A stretch of 64,000 nucleotides of DNA from Symsagittifera roscoffensis (GCF_963678635.1 NC_087069.1:2802166-2866165); one strand, 5' to 3'. Positions 53,455 to 63,144 are shown, counted from the stretch's first letter. The notes: generated from the letters alone by a model not told the origin. Numbers and translations are program-made.

Positions 53455-53675
53455 TATTGTATCGTGTCCCGGATCCTAAGGGGGGGGGTCCTTCCTAAGG
53501 GGGGGGGGGGGGGTCCTCACGTAAAGCAAAATCCTAGGAAAGGGGTCCTTAATTTTTTGGAGGACCCCTATCCTAGGATTTTGTAAATGATCGCAAGTTC
53601 CCACCCCTAAAGTAAAAGACCCCCTCCTTAGGATCTTGTTAAGCTGAGCTCAACAACCGGGACGCGATACAATAA
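53455..53675. repeat. Fold-back MITE-like element
   Basis: Ends TTGTATCGTGTCCCGG and CCGGGACGCGATACAA face each other across about 185 bp, with inner inverted pairs ATCCTAAGG/CCTTAGGAT and AAATCCTAGGA/TCCTAGGATTT. It includes a long G-run. No coding frame. Confidence 0.7.
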
Positions 53676-53768
53676 TTCCTTCTAATTCCTTTGAAAGCGG
53701 TCCCTTTTCCCGCGATAATTAAAATTAATCGTCCTAATTCCTGAACTTTTCTTTTTTCGTCCTAGTTT

Positions 53769-53976
53769 CATGTGGATATCATTTCCTGGCTTTCTTTCTT
53801 TTCGTCAAAGATTTGTCATGCTATTAAAGTTTATTATTCAAAACAAGCCTAAGGATTTCACACATTTGTTTGAATTAACACTTGGTTTGTGTCTACTAGT
53901 TTATTTGCCTGAAGCTATTTATGTTAAAACAGTGATTGAGCTCAATACGAGTATTTTATTAGTTGTAAATTGGTAA
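53769..53976 (+). CDS. Small hydrophobic ORF, unknown
   Basis: 68 codons from an ATG with one likely membrane segment (Leu-Gly-Leu-Cys-Leu-Leu-Val-Tyr). Convergent with the polymerase gene and ending 76 bp from it. No family recognised; it may be chance. Confidence 0.25.
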
Positions 53977-54051
53977 AAACCAAAACATATACAATTCGAA
54001 GTATAAAAAGGACGAAGAGTAAAAATCATCTGAAAATATATGTTTCAGACT

Positions 54052-54569
54052 TTAATGTTTATTGTTTTGGTTTTCTTTGCGGTGTTTTTTAGATGGTCGT
54101 TCTTCTGAAGCTTCAGATAAAATAAATGGGTTTTTTATAGGGGGACGTTCACGGACTCGGCTACTAGAAGCTTCTTCTTCTTCTTGCAGCTCTGCTTCTG
54201 AGTAGGGCCGCTGTAAAAATCCCCAATCCGGGAGTGTAAAATCGGGAGAACTGTTATCAGTTTCATTGTATGAGTTGGCCCACTCGGTGTCCATGTAAAT
54301 GTCTTCTAGAAAAGCATTTTCTTCAGCGGCTTTATGGCCAAAGGGCACTGTCGAAATTCCGTCGAAAAGTAGAAAACGTTTTGAGTCGAATGGTGATAAT
54401 GCAAGTTTGTTTTGTTTCACTGTCATATTGGTGTGACCTTTCGAAACTATATTATAGTTGTATACTCTCATTGTTTTTCCAGTGAATAATGTGTCCCTGA
54501 AGGTTTGGTGGACCAGTTCTCTCTGTGCACTCCGTTTAATTCCTTTGGCACTCAATTTTTGAGTGCCTT
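54052..54569 (-). CDS. Polymerase B, C-terminal exon
   Basis: About 172 codons. Conserved tail motifs Ala-Lys-Gly-Ile-Lys-Arg, Leu-Phe-Thr-Gly-Lys, Asn-Lys-Leu-Ala-Leu-Ser-Pro and Asp-Gly-Ile-Ser-Thr-Val-Pro-Phe-Gly-His match the end of Polinton polymerases. An acidic then basic tail (Lys-Lys-His-Arg-Lys) follows. AATAAA overlaps the final codons (54057-54062 on this strand). Confidence 0.85.
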
Positions 54570-57500
54570 CTAAACAATAGCAAAATTATTATTCTTTTCT
54601 ACAACGTTGGGGATAGCTTCATTTCACTTCAGCAACTCAATTTATACCGAACAAAATTTGATTCATTTTACCAAAAAAGAGCAGAAGACTCTAAATTATG
54701 ATTAAAAAAGAGGAAACAAGAGGGAATATGTTGTCAGATAAATCAACGTTTAGGCAACATTGTATAATGTTGCCTAAATCAGCTAAATGCCCATAGTTTA
54801 ATGCAACAAATTAAGGGGTGTAGGTAGGTTGGTGGTGGTATTTTTGTTCTGTAAAAGGTAGGAATGGGGGGTGGAAGGGTGGCTTAAATTTTATTTACCA
54901 TTAAGGACGACCGAATATAGTTTCGGTTTTAGGGCGATGAATTCTCTGATCGGCTTCCCACCAGTCTCGTCTTTGAACTTCAGCACAACTTTCTTGTTGG
55001 TATCCTCGAACAAGAAATGGTCCTTATCGTAATTTGAAAAGTCGAAATCAGCTTTTATTTTCTCCAAGTCTCGGTAAACGTCATCAGTTTTTATGGCGTA
55101 AATAAAACTATCCGTGTCGGAGTAAAGGAGTTCCAAGTTTAGATTTGGTTTCATTTTTTGATAGTGAAACTGAAACATGAAACGCTTGGCGAGGTCTAGG
55201 ATGGTCGCACCAACTATCATAGGTTTATCCCACAATATTTTTGTTACTGAAAAGCTAATTGTGGCTAATTGATCGTCAATGATTTGAAAGCTTTTCATTG
55301 TGCTCAGAGCTGTTTTTTGTAAAAGTTCTCTCTCATTCCTTACAATCTCCAGCTTCTTTCTTCCTAACTTAGACTCCATTGTCTTACCGAAAGCTGAATT
55401 AACAATTAGCTTGTAGAAGTTCTCCTGGAATTTATTTACCGCGGCTTTTCGTAGGCGGGTGTTGAGGTCGACAAAGGGTGCCATCCAGTGACTTTGGCGG
55501 AACTGAAGAACTTTTCCGAGGTGAGTTATTTTCATTCCTAGCTCATGGTACAATTTTAGGGTAAGGTAGTGCAAAACATAACCTTCTTTAGGATGCAAGG
55601 TCTGTAGAAGCTTTGGCACTTTTGGCAGTGTGGTGATTCCCAATTTTCCCAACATGTCGACTTGCTCGTTGCTCATTGCACCGATGTCCACTACTTCACG
55701 AGAGGGGGCAAGGGGGTAATCAGCAAAGAAGTCGTGAAGCTCTTCGGGTATGGTTAAATTGACTTCAACTATATAACCCCATTCTGATGTTTCGCTGGTG
55801 AGCAGTATGTCTGCCAGACTTTTTTCAACTATTGAAAAATCGTTTAAGGGCAAAGGGCAGTGTTTCATTATCCCCCCGTACAAATTGTTTGCATCAATAT
55901 TGAGGATGTAGCTTGATGGTTCTGAGGGCGAAAAATCGTCGAGGTATTTATTGTTTGCTTTGTAAAATCGGCGCGCGTAAATCGACGACATGCCTCCTCG
56001 TATCATTCGCTGCACAAGGTCTAGATGTTCACGGTCCGTTAAGAGTTTCAGTTCGGGCTTACAAACTTTTAGAAAGGCGTCCCCGGAAAGGTTACTTGCC
56101 GTGAAGTAACAGGCGCAATCCAGCCCGTATGTTTGATAGCAAACTTCACGAAAAGCTTCGAAAACGGAAGCAAGCAATAGCACATCTGTAGTCAAGTACA
56201 AGTCGTGGTAATCACCAAGTGAGCCACACTTCAGTTCGGTGAAAACTTTAAGGGCATGATTGTACTCGCTTCTTGAAACACTCACATCCCCTCCTGTTAG
56301 ACTATTTTTCCACATTGCTCGTGGGGGAAGGCGAGTTTCTCGGAATTTTTCGAATGAGTTGAAGTATGAGTAGGGGTAATGCCCTTTCTGTTTCAACAGA
56401 CTGACTTTTTCACGTGAGTGGCCGAGTTTTTCAAAATAGTTCTCCAGCAGAAAAAACTTTTCGTTGGGCAAATTATCGACAAGTTTTGCCAACGATGCCA
56501 GCATGAACCTATACGAATCGATGAATCTCAGATTTTCGTAGAGTTTTTTGATTTTTCCGTTTTTGTCCGTGTACGTTTTTATGTAGACTGAGATTGTCAA
56601 GGATATATATTTTTCTTCAGATGCGGGTATTACGGAAAAAGTGTTTTCCGAATCGCTTTTTGCCAGCGCTTTGATTATAAAGTGTAAATCATAATTTGAC
56701 AAATTATGAGCTACCACTGGAATGTAATTTGTTGTTTTTCTATTAACGTTACACTCATTGTGTGCCCAACCCAGAAACTTGTTGGTGTAATGGCAATGAT
56801 CAAGTACCACTTGATCATTGTCGGAAAAATCATTCTCGCATATCCAACAAATTGTAGCATCTTCCCGTTCCTGGTCTGTTATACCAGTGAAAGTGTAATA
56901 TTTCCTTTTTTCTACGTAAATTTGTCTCGCTAACGATTCAAGGGAGCTAATTAGCTCTTCCATCACATTCGGTCCTCTTTTAAGCTCAAACTTTAACAGG
57001 TCTTTTTTCCCAAATTCGATTACTGCTAACGCGTAGCCGCACGGTTGATGGATTTCAATTGTTTGCGTGCTAGATTTTCGCGGATCAGGTTGCGGTCCGT
57101 ATACTGGTAAGAGCAGTGACTCCAAATCAAAGTAGATTACTCTGGGTACGTACCAACGAGCTGTTAAGTTTTTGAACTTGTGGTCATCTTTTCCCGGCTT
57201 GGGCATTGTTATGACGACATCTTCGTCTTGGTAGCACAGTTCTTGATGTCTTCTCAAAGTTTCGAATGAAGCGCATGTGTGGAAACATTTGCGACAAATC
57301 TCAGATTGAAATCGGTGCACTTTGTGCCGCACGTACTCGACCAGTTTCTGGAGATCACTTATCAACACATAGTGATATTTTGATCCATCTGTCAGCAGCA
57401 ACAAGTCCACAATCAGGCTAGTAGTGAATCTGCTCGATACTCTTATGGGCAACAATTCGCCATCGTTGTACCTGAACAGAAAAATAATTTTTATACCTAG

Positions 57501-58628
57501 GTTTGAAATGAAATAAAAAGGGTGTTTGAATAGGTGAAGAACATTATTGAAGGAATTTTAAAATTTTTAGAAGGAAATTAGAATTTGCTTACCGGAAGAC
57601 GTTGATTTGACAATTGTTCAACTTTTCAAATCTGTCCATATCCATCAGACCCATTGGCATTTCGTATTCCCCATTGATTTTCACAATTCCTTCTTTGTCG
57701 AGATTGTAGGTTGAGACTTTGTTTTTCTCCAGCCACCGTCTAGATGTGGGGTAGAGGGCCGGCTCATTCACATTGTGATATGCGGCAACAAAGGAGTAGA
57801 GAAAGCAACGGTCATCATCTTTAGTGTTGATATTTGTGAGCAGAGTAGATGCTGCGCTGAGTGCATCAGGTAGCTCGAGGTAGGATCCTGCTCTTATTGG
57901 TGAGAAGGCCGCGAAACTGATTTGCAATTTTTCAATTCTGTCAATAATCCATCCGCTACCATGAGAAGAGAATTGACTTGGTTGACCATATGTTCAATCA
58001 GTTCCAAGAATTGAACCCCAGCTATTCCCTCGAAGTACACTGTCAATGTCTTAGTGTTCAGAAACAGCATGGTCCTTTCGAAGTTTCCACTGTCCCCGTC
58101 TTGCACAGTGGGAATTTTGATCATTCCCACTTCCACATGGAATTGCACCTTGTTCGGACCCTCTTTGACCCTTTCCAGTATAAGAGCATCTATTTCCTCC
58201 TTGTTTTGCATCATGACTTGAAGCAAATCCATTTCTTTTTCACCAACTTTGAGATCGTATCGACGCAATTTGCCTCTGAACGCGCTTTCCGTTGGGGCAG
58301 CGGAAGACGTCGTCTCAATGCCGTCCCAAACAGGCAATGCGTGCTTCTTCAGCAAGTGTTGTCCATAGCTTTCCGCGGTGAGAAATATTATATGGCAATA
58401 GATACAATGACTATTCGAAGTCATGTCATGTACCAGCTCGACGTGCTCTCGGGCTTCCGACAAACTCTCGAATGACTCTAGACACTCATCGCAAACAGTT
58501 TGAGGAGGAGGGGGAGGAAGGATCTTGTGAACTTTTTGCTCATGTCTTCTCAAGTTCCTTTTAGAGCTCAGTATTTTTCCGCACTGCTGGCAAGGAACAG
58601 GTGTCGCGATAGAAGTAGAGTTCGGCAT
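54052..58628 (-). CDS. Polinton DNA polymerase B (overview, two introns, one frameshift)
   Basis: A gene of about 1,370 codons for the protein-primed family-B polymerase that replicates Polintons. In order: C2H2 zinc fingers, a conserved N-terminal domain, a second zinc motif, an exonuclease, an embedded His-Cys nuclease-like knuckle, and the polymerase with its conserved C-terminal tail. Exonuclease and polymerase catalytic residues are all present. Two GT-AG introns interrupt it (57472-57592 and 54570-54898), each joining conserved sequence in frame. One single-base frame loss near 57955-57990 separates the first part from the second. Divergent or upstream neighbours are the 214-aa gene and one arm of the inverted repeat. 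Confidence 0.88.
54570..54898 (-). other. Intron 2 of polymerase B, with a perfect hairpin
   Basis: 329 nt, GTAAAT to TTGTTTAG. Contains a 13-bp perfect stem (TTTAGGCAACATT, loop GTAT) at 54749-54778. Joins the polymerase to its conserved C-terminal tail in frame. Confidence 0.85.
54899..57471 (-). CDS. Polymerase B, exonuclease and polymerase domains
   Basis: Contains, by residue of its 854-codon open stretch: Cys-X2-Cys zinc motif 54-74; exonuclease Asp-Leu-Glu at 110-112; a Cys-X2-Cys...Asp-His-Cys-His...His-Asn nuclease-like knuckle at 203-235; ExoII Asn-Leu-Ser-Asn-Tyr-Asp at 251-256; ExoIII Tyr-X3-Asp near 420; Pol A Asp-Ala-Asn-Asn-Leu-Tyr-Gly at 521-527; Pol B Asn-Ser-Ala-Phe-Gly-Lys-Thr at 686-692; and Pol C Tyr-Ser-Asp-Thr-Asp-Ser at 778-783. 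It ends with a Lys-X-Tyr motif and donor G/GTAAAT. All catalytic acids are intact. Confidence 0.92.
57472..57592 (-). other. Intron 1 of polymerase B
   Basis: 121 nt, GTAAGC to CTGTTCAG. AT-rich, with a stop in the through-reading frame. Removal joins two conserved blocks in frame across a split Arg codon. Confidence 0.85.
57593..57985 (-). CDS. Polymerase B, second part of first exon
   Basis: In the frame -1 to the preceding part, it resumes with Gly-Ser-Gly-Trp-Ile-Ile-Asp, a strongly conserved Polinton motif, and runs through Leu-Glu-Leu-Pro, Arg-Cys-Phe-Leu-Tyr-Ser and Phe-Glu-Lys-Leu-Asn-Asn. It ends two bases into an Arg codon at donor CG/GTAAGC (57593). Confidence 0.82.
57894..58628 (-). 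CDS. Polymerase B, N-terminal part with C2H2 fingers
   Basis: Starts at ATG 58628. Three Cys/His finger units lie within residues 13-95 (Cys-Gln-Gln-Cys...His...His, Cys-Asp-Glu-Cys, Cys-Ile-Tyr-Cys), with a proline run between the first two. The following domain matches the conserved N-terminal region of Polinton polymerases. The true frame is lost near 57955-57990, and the last 20 or so residues of this frame are out of register. Confidence 0.8.
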   Translation of the reverse strand: MPNSTSIATPVPCQQCGKILSSKRNLRRHEQKVHKILPPPPPQTVCDECLESFESLSEAREHVELVHDMTSNSHCIYCHIIFLTAESYGQHLLKKHALPVWDGIETTSSAAPTESAFRGKLRRYDLKVGEKEMDLLQVMMQNKEEIDALILERVKEGPNKVQFHVEVGMIKIPTVQDGDSGNFERTMLFLNTKTLTVYFEGIAGVQFLELIEHMVNQVNSLLMVADGLLTELKNCKSVSRPSHQ

Positions 58629-59330
58629 TGTTTGTTGAAGTTACTGAAGTAATTCAGGAAAATTTCAAGAAAATTTAGGAGAATTTCAAGTAGAACTGGT
58701 TATGGAAAAGCAAAAGCGAGAAGTGACTAGCACCAAAAAACTTTGCGGGTAAGGGCAAGTAGAAGCCATTAACGAGAGTTATACTTCGCCGTCTTGGCAA
58801 TAAGTCTTTTCCTTTCCAAAAACAGGGTTTATTCTAGCTTTAAGCTCTATATGTCTCATCACTCTGCTCAAGTGGAGGGGTTTTGTATACTAAAAACTGA
58901 TTCATTTACAGCCTCAAACTTTTGCTGTTAATTTTAAGGGTTAGCGATAAAATTTTGGCTTTTTTTAGGCGACTGGTTTAGACTTTCAATTAACATTTCA
59001 GCACTAAATTACAAAATTTAATGCTTAGAATGATTCAGATAGAGCCTAAAACTTTTTCTGACTAATTTTAACCGTGAAACAGTAATTTCCTAATGATTTC
59101 AAGCCCACTTCTTGGTTTGCGTAAATAGGTAAAATAAAAAGTAGATTTATGAGATAAAAGTATTCAGAAAGTAAAGCCCTCAACTAACTAATTAAGTTGA
59201 AAAACTAGTAAACTTAAAAAATGAAAATTTTGCAAATTTGACACCTTGATAGTTACCGATGCATGATAAGCATAGATTGTCATTTGAATGTGTAAAAGAT
59301 ATCGGAATCAAAGTTTCCTTCATGTCATTC
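58629..59330. other. Polymerase upstream region
   Basis: No ORF. Presumably holds the promoter of the polymerase gene. No TATA box could be fixed with confidence. Confidence 0.4.
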
Positions 59331-59337
59331 GGTGTCC

Positions 59338-59450
59338 CGTGAAACATTTCATATCATGTCCTTCGAAATATTAAGGCATGGCCGTTTGGTTTAAGGGGCA
59401 ATAGCTAACCCGGCGTTGCTCGTCGCTACGCTCCTCGGGAACGCCTCCCG
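59338..59450 (+). repeat. Inverted repeat, left arm
   Basis: 82 bp (59369-59450) perfectly inverted at 62931-63012, with imperfect extension outward to about 59338. The inner part is GC-rich (CCGGCGTTGCTCGTCG), unlike the AT-rich surroundings. Confidence 0.95.
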
Positions 59451-60291
59451 TTCTGTAATTTCAAGTGAAATTTTTTTTTTTTTCAAAATAAAGGAAAACC
59501 TCAAACTTTTTATGTTGTGAAAAAAGGAAAAGTAATGTTTAAAAAAGTGTCTTTTAAATCTATCAACAAAAAAACCAGTAAGTTTTGTGGGACCTCGAGC
59601 ACAGTTCTACTGGTCAAGTTCGAAATTTAAAAAACATAATTTTTTAACTTCTTTTTTCCTTCATTTTTAGCTTGAATTATTCGTTCGTTTTAAATTCAAG
59701 TGAATGTGGTTTGAAATTTTTAGGAGCTATCTGATACGTAATTAGGACAAGCGTAGAAATTCAAAAAAAAAAAACAATTATAGCCCAATCAATGAGAGTA
59801 GACGCCTGAAAAGTTGTGATTTTTTGAGAAAATCTGATTTTTGTGAAAATATTGAAAAAAAAAAATTGGGAAAAAATTTTTTTTCTCTCCAAATCCATTG
59901 AAACTACCCTCAATCAATTTGCCATGAATTTCTGAGCAGGGTTAAGGGTCATGTTCATTTTTCGAAAAAAAAACATACTTTTTTTTTTTTTTCACATTTT
60001 TACCAAAAAATTGTCCGTTTTTCACCCAAAACATGTATATGAATGTAATATAATGCAGATTTATGGCTTAAAACACTCTCTGTTACTTTGCGTAAGACCT
60101 GGCTAACCCCACCGGGCACAAAGTATGATGAGAGAGAGAGGACAGAGAGTGTTTGATAAAAAAGCCAAATAAATATGGTTGGACTACCAACAAGAAAATG
60201 TTGGACCCTTCCATATTTATCTTTCTTTTGAAAAGAAAGCAATATCCCGAAAAGGATATTCCAAATGGGGTTCACTAGTGAGCAAGTGTAT

Positions 60292-60295
<4 letters not shown>

Positions 60296-60322
<27 letters not shown>
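60296..60322. repeat. (CT)n microsatellite
   Basis: About 13 CT units downstream of the 214-aa gene. Confidence 0.9.
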
Positions 60323-60325
<3 letters not shown>

Positions 60326-60576
60326 CTTTCTCAAAAAACAATTTTAGCGTAAAATTATTCTCGATTTCTGATTTTTTTCTAGTTTTTCTCTAAGATTTTG
60401 CTGAAAACTTTACGGGGCAAACTTTAATTGATCTATTAAGCAAAATAAAAACTGAGACAAAAAATATACACACAGTAATGTTAAAACAGCTTAGAAGTCA
60501 AATCAAACAAAAATGAAAATATAAAACCTTGGAATAATATTTGAAACAAAAGAAGGAAAGTTTTTTGTTTAAGTTA

Positions 60577-61221
60577 TTAGAAACCTCGAAACTGTAGTTT
60601 TCTCTTTTTTGGCGCATAGCAAGCTGCATTTGGAGGAGTGCCTTGAATGAGATCTGGGGTGACTAGATCAATTGTCTCCGCACTAGATGAAACCCGAGCA
60701 TCCGAATAGGAAGTTGATTGTTCTGGAGTTGAAACTGGTCCCCTAACAAACGACTCGGGAGACATTGCTGTCGGAATATCCCAGTACGCTTCGCGCTCTG
60801 CATAGTCACGAATACATCCCTCCTGATTTTCATACAACGGCATTGACTCGCAGTCATACGCGAAGAGAATTTTTCTTGGAGACTGCTCGAGCGAGGTTGT
60901 GTCGTTTATCTCCGTCTTTTCTAATGCCGGATAGCTCTCGTGAATAGTGCAACTCTCGTACATTCGTTTTCGATTCTGTCTAAGTAGATCGATGTGATCA
61001 AGGAGGTAGTTTGGTAGCATGATATGACTTTTTGTAGTCCATTCCTCGTTTTGATTCTCGTCGTTTTTTCGGGGAGCCAAGTCATTGAACGGACTTGCTG
61101 TAGACGGAGAAACTCTCTCTTTCTGTTGATGGATGACTGCAATCGACTCTCTCGTGTATGTTTGGTAGATAATGGTTCTTTCTCGATCAGACACTGAGAT
61201 TATTTGTAAAGGACTAGTCAT
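60577..61221 (-). CDS. Polinton accessory protein, 214 aa, unknown
   Basis: Starts at ATG 61221. Polar, mostly disordered composition with no recognisable enzyme motif. The last 12 residues are basic (Pro-Lys-Lys-Arg-Lys-Leu), a classic nuclear-localisation signal. An acidic/aromatic middle (Phe-Ala-Tyr-Asp-Cys-Glu-Ser) is the only conserved-looking block. Same strand as the polymerase and 1.9 kb upstream of it. It diverges from the PC4-like gene across a 625-bp gap that could hold a shared promoter. A regulatory or DNA-binding role is possible but not shown. Confidence 0.6.
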   Translation of the reverse strand: MTSPLQIISVSDRERTIIYQTYTRESIAVIHQQKERVSPSTASPFNDLAPRKNDENQNEEWTTKSHIMLPNYLLDHIDLLRQNRKRMYESCTIHESYPALEKTEINDTTSLEQSPRKILFAYDCESMPLYENQEGCIRDYAEREAYWDIPTAMSPESFVRGPVSTPEQSTSYSDARVSSSAETIDLVTPDLIQGTPPNAACYAPKKRKLQFRGF

Positions 61222-61846
61222 GACTTGAAGAGGTTTAAAGTTTTGTTAAAATGAAATGACTGAACTACCGAAATGAAATTGAGAGAATGAAAAGTATGAA
61301 AAGTTTATTAATGAAAATGAGATCAGGAAAGGGGTGGCATAGTTCAATTAGGTCAAAGCTAATAACTTTTTAGGCGAGGCTATCAAATTTTATTCATTCT
61401 TTTAAGCATGACGCCTGAGGTCATGTTAGGAATGAATGTGAAAACCCGATTTTTTAGATTTATGTGACAGCTTTATTATAGTGGCTACGGGCGAAAGCAC
61501 TCAAAATCAAGTTTTCATGATAGTTTGCCAGACATTCATTGTTATGCTGTTAGAAATTCATTACCATGATTCATAACAGTCATTAAAATAACCGTCACAA
61601 TAAATAACACTAGAAGATTTTTAGAGTATAGCCGGGGGAAAAAGTAACTAAATACCCATATAAAAGAGGTTTATCGTTAAAGAAATTATATCCTTGGTGA
61701 TTAAGTCTTATCAATATGGCTTAGGGCGCTCGTAAACTTTATCACCTAAATTTTTACTTTGGGAGCGCATGATCTGTCTCGTATACTGTGATCAGTCATT
61801 CTTCAACGTTCCACACTAAAAACCAGTTGGTTGTTATTCATTTATA
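61222..61846. other. Divergent intergenic region
   Basis: Lies between the 214-aa gene (minus) and the PC4-like gene (plus). AT-rich with no ORF. Likely contains promoters for both. No further signal could be fixed. Confidence 0.4.
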
Positions 61847-62206
61847 ATGTACGCTTCTCTTGACACGGATGTAGACTATTTCGATGATTTTAGGGATATA
61901 TCTTCGAATGATAAACGTTTAGTTAGAGTCGGTGCAAAAACATTCGCACAGACCGGTACTTACATAACTATCAAATTGTACAAAAAAGACGAAGAGGGAA
62001 CTTTTAAGTATCGACAAGGAATAACTTTGTCAACTGGTGAATTCGAGTCCTTGGCGGACAATTACACAAAAATTAAAAGGTTGACGAAAGCAAAAAACTG
62101 CGACGTGACTGAAAAACTTAGAAAAAAGCGAAACAAATCTAAAAAATCTTCATGCTCTGAAAAGGAATGCGAAAGTGAAAACGATGATAACTGTCGGGTT
62201 GTGTAA
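61847..62206 (+). CDS. PC4-like single-stranded-DNA-binding protein
   Basis: 119 codons from an ATG. Residues 24-75 follow the pattern of the PC4/p15 coactivator fold: Val-Arg-Val-Gly-Ala-Lys-Thr-Phe, Thr-Tyr-Ile-Thr-Ile-Lys-Leu-Tyr, Arg-Gln-Gly-Ile-Thr-Leu-Ser, then a helix Glu-Phe-Glu-Ser-Leu. A Lys/Ser/Glu-rich tail follows, like the charged flank of cellular PC4. PC4 proteins bind single-stranded or melted DNA and can help transcription or replication; here a role in Polinton replication or gene expression is inferred. It lies inside the inverted-repeat-bounded segment and is followed by the 182-aa gene on the same strand. Confidence 0.65.
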   Translation: MYASLDTDVDYFDDFRDISSNDKRLVRVGAKTFAQTGTYITIKLYKKDEEGTFKYRQGITLSTGEFESLADNYTKIKRLTKAKNCDVTEKLRKKRNKSKKSSCSEKECESENDDNCRVV

Positions 62207-62322
62207 CATTATCAACTCGTTATTCGATTGAAACTTCAAAGCAATGGTTGAAGCAATGTATGAGCAATCCCCTGATTATTTCAAACAATTCCGTAAAAAT
62301 TACAAATTTTTCATCCTGAATC

Positions 62323-62871
62323 ATGAACCCAACTTTTCAGGCTTCGCTTCAAAAGCAAATTTTGCAGTTATCCTCCCATTCGAATAAATTAGATTTTTGC
62401 AACCATTCGATTGACAACGAAAAACATTATCATGTGCTGGTCGAATTTACGAAAGAGTCTACCGATTTACTTAACAAGATGACTTCAAAAGCCTTCGTTG
62501 TTCCTTGTCTTCTCTCTACATTCAAATATTTAATTTTGGGTTGCTCCAACTATGAATTGTCTGGCCCTCTGATGGAAAAACTGAAAATAGCTGTGAATTA
62601 TAACTCTATCAACAACTTAGATGTTAGTGGTGTTCCAGTTCGCAGACGATTGCCTCAAGTTTGCTTCGGCTCGCAGACTAAATCTGTTCAAACTCAAACT
62701 GACCTGATTACTAACGTAACAATTGAACGCTTTACTAATATTTTGAATGGTGAAAACGCTGCTGAGTTTTCTAAAATAATTGACATAATTTTAAGTGGGT
62801 ATGGTTGTATGGAAATTGATTCAAACACTTTGTTTGTGAAATTTATCATGGAGAAGAAATTCAAGTTTTAA
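62323..62871 (+). CDS. Polinton accessory protein, 182 aa, unknown
   Basis: Open from ATG 62323, 117 bp after the PC4-like gene. Mixed helical protein with a His-Tyr-His-Val-Leu-Val block near residue 35 and an Arg-Arg-Arg stretch near residue 106. The upstream bases offer an alternative start at 62259 if a 47-nt GTAAAA...TTTTCAG intron (62292-62338) is removed, which keeps frame. No family recognised. The His-X-His block alone is not enough to call a replication initiator. Confidence 0.6.
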   Translation: MNPTFQASLQKQILQLSSHSNKLDFCNHSIDNEKHYHVLVEFTKESTDLLNKMTSKAFVVPCLLSTFKYLILGCSNYELSGPLMEKLKIAVNYNSINNLDVSGVPVRRRLPQVCFGSQTKSVQTQTDLITNVTIERFTNILNGENAAEFSKIIDIILSGYGCMEIDSNTLFVKFIMEKKFKF

Positions 62872-62930
62872 ATATTGGTTTTCTTTCGCTCTTGTATACT
62901 ACAAGAAAAAAAAAATTGTTACTACACAAG

Positions 62931-63045
62931 CGGGAGGCGTTCCCGAGGAGCGTAGCGACGAGCAACGCCGGGTTAGCTATTGCCCCTTAAACCAAACGGC
63001 CATGCCTTAATAATTCGAAGGACTTGATATGAAACTTTTCGCGGT
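62931..63045 (-). repeat. Inverted repeat, right arm
   Basis: Perfect reverse complement of 59369-59450 over 82 bp, with outward imperfect extension. Lies between the convergent 182-aa gene and the protease gene. Confidence 0.95.
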
Positions 63046-63144
63046 TCACATAAACTTGCAGAAAAAAACTTTGTTGTTAATAAGAATGAATTGAAAAAAA
63101 AAAAAACGAATTTATAAATTTTACAAAAACATCAATAAATTAAT

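Noticed and set aside
53490-53515. G-run as a G-quadruplex regulator
   Set aside because: It is one homopolymer inside a fold-back repeat and may be inflated by assembly; no separate G-tracts.
55913-56104. Plus-strand ORF inside the polymerase gene
   Set aside because: Antisense shadow of conserved polymerase codons.
62400-62470. Call of a HUH replication initiator from the His-Tyr-His block
   Set aside because: No motif 1 and no catalytic tyrosine motif could be placed in the small protein.
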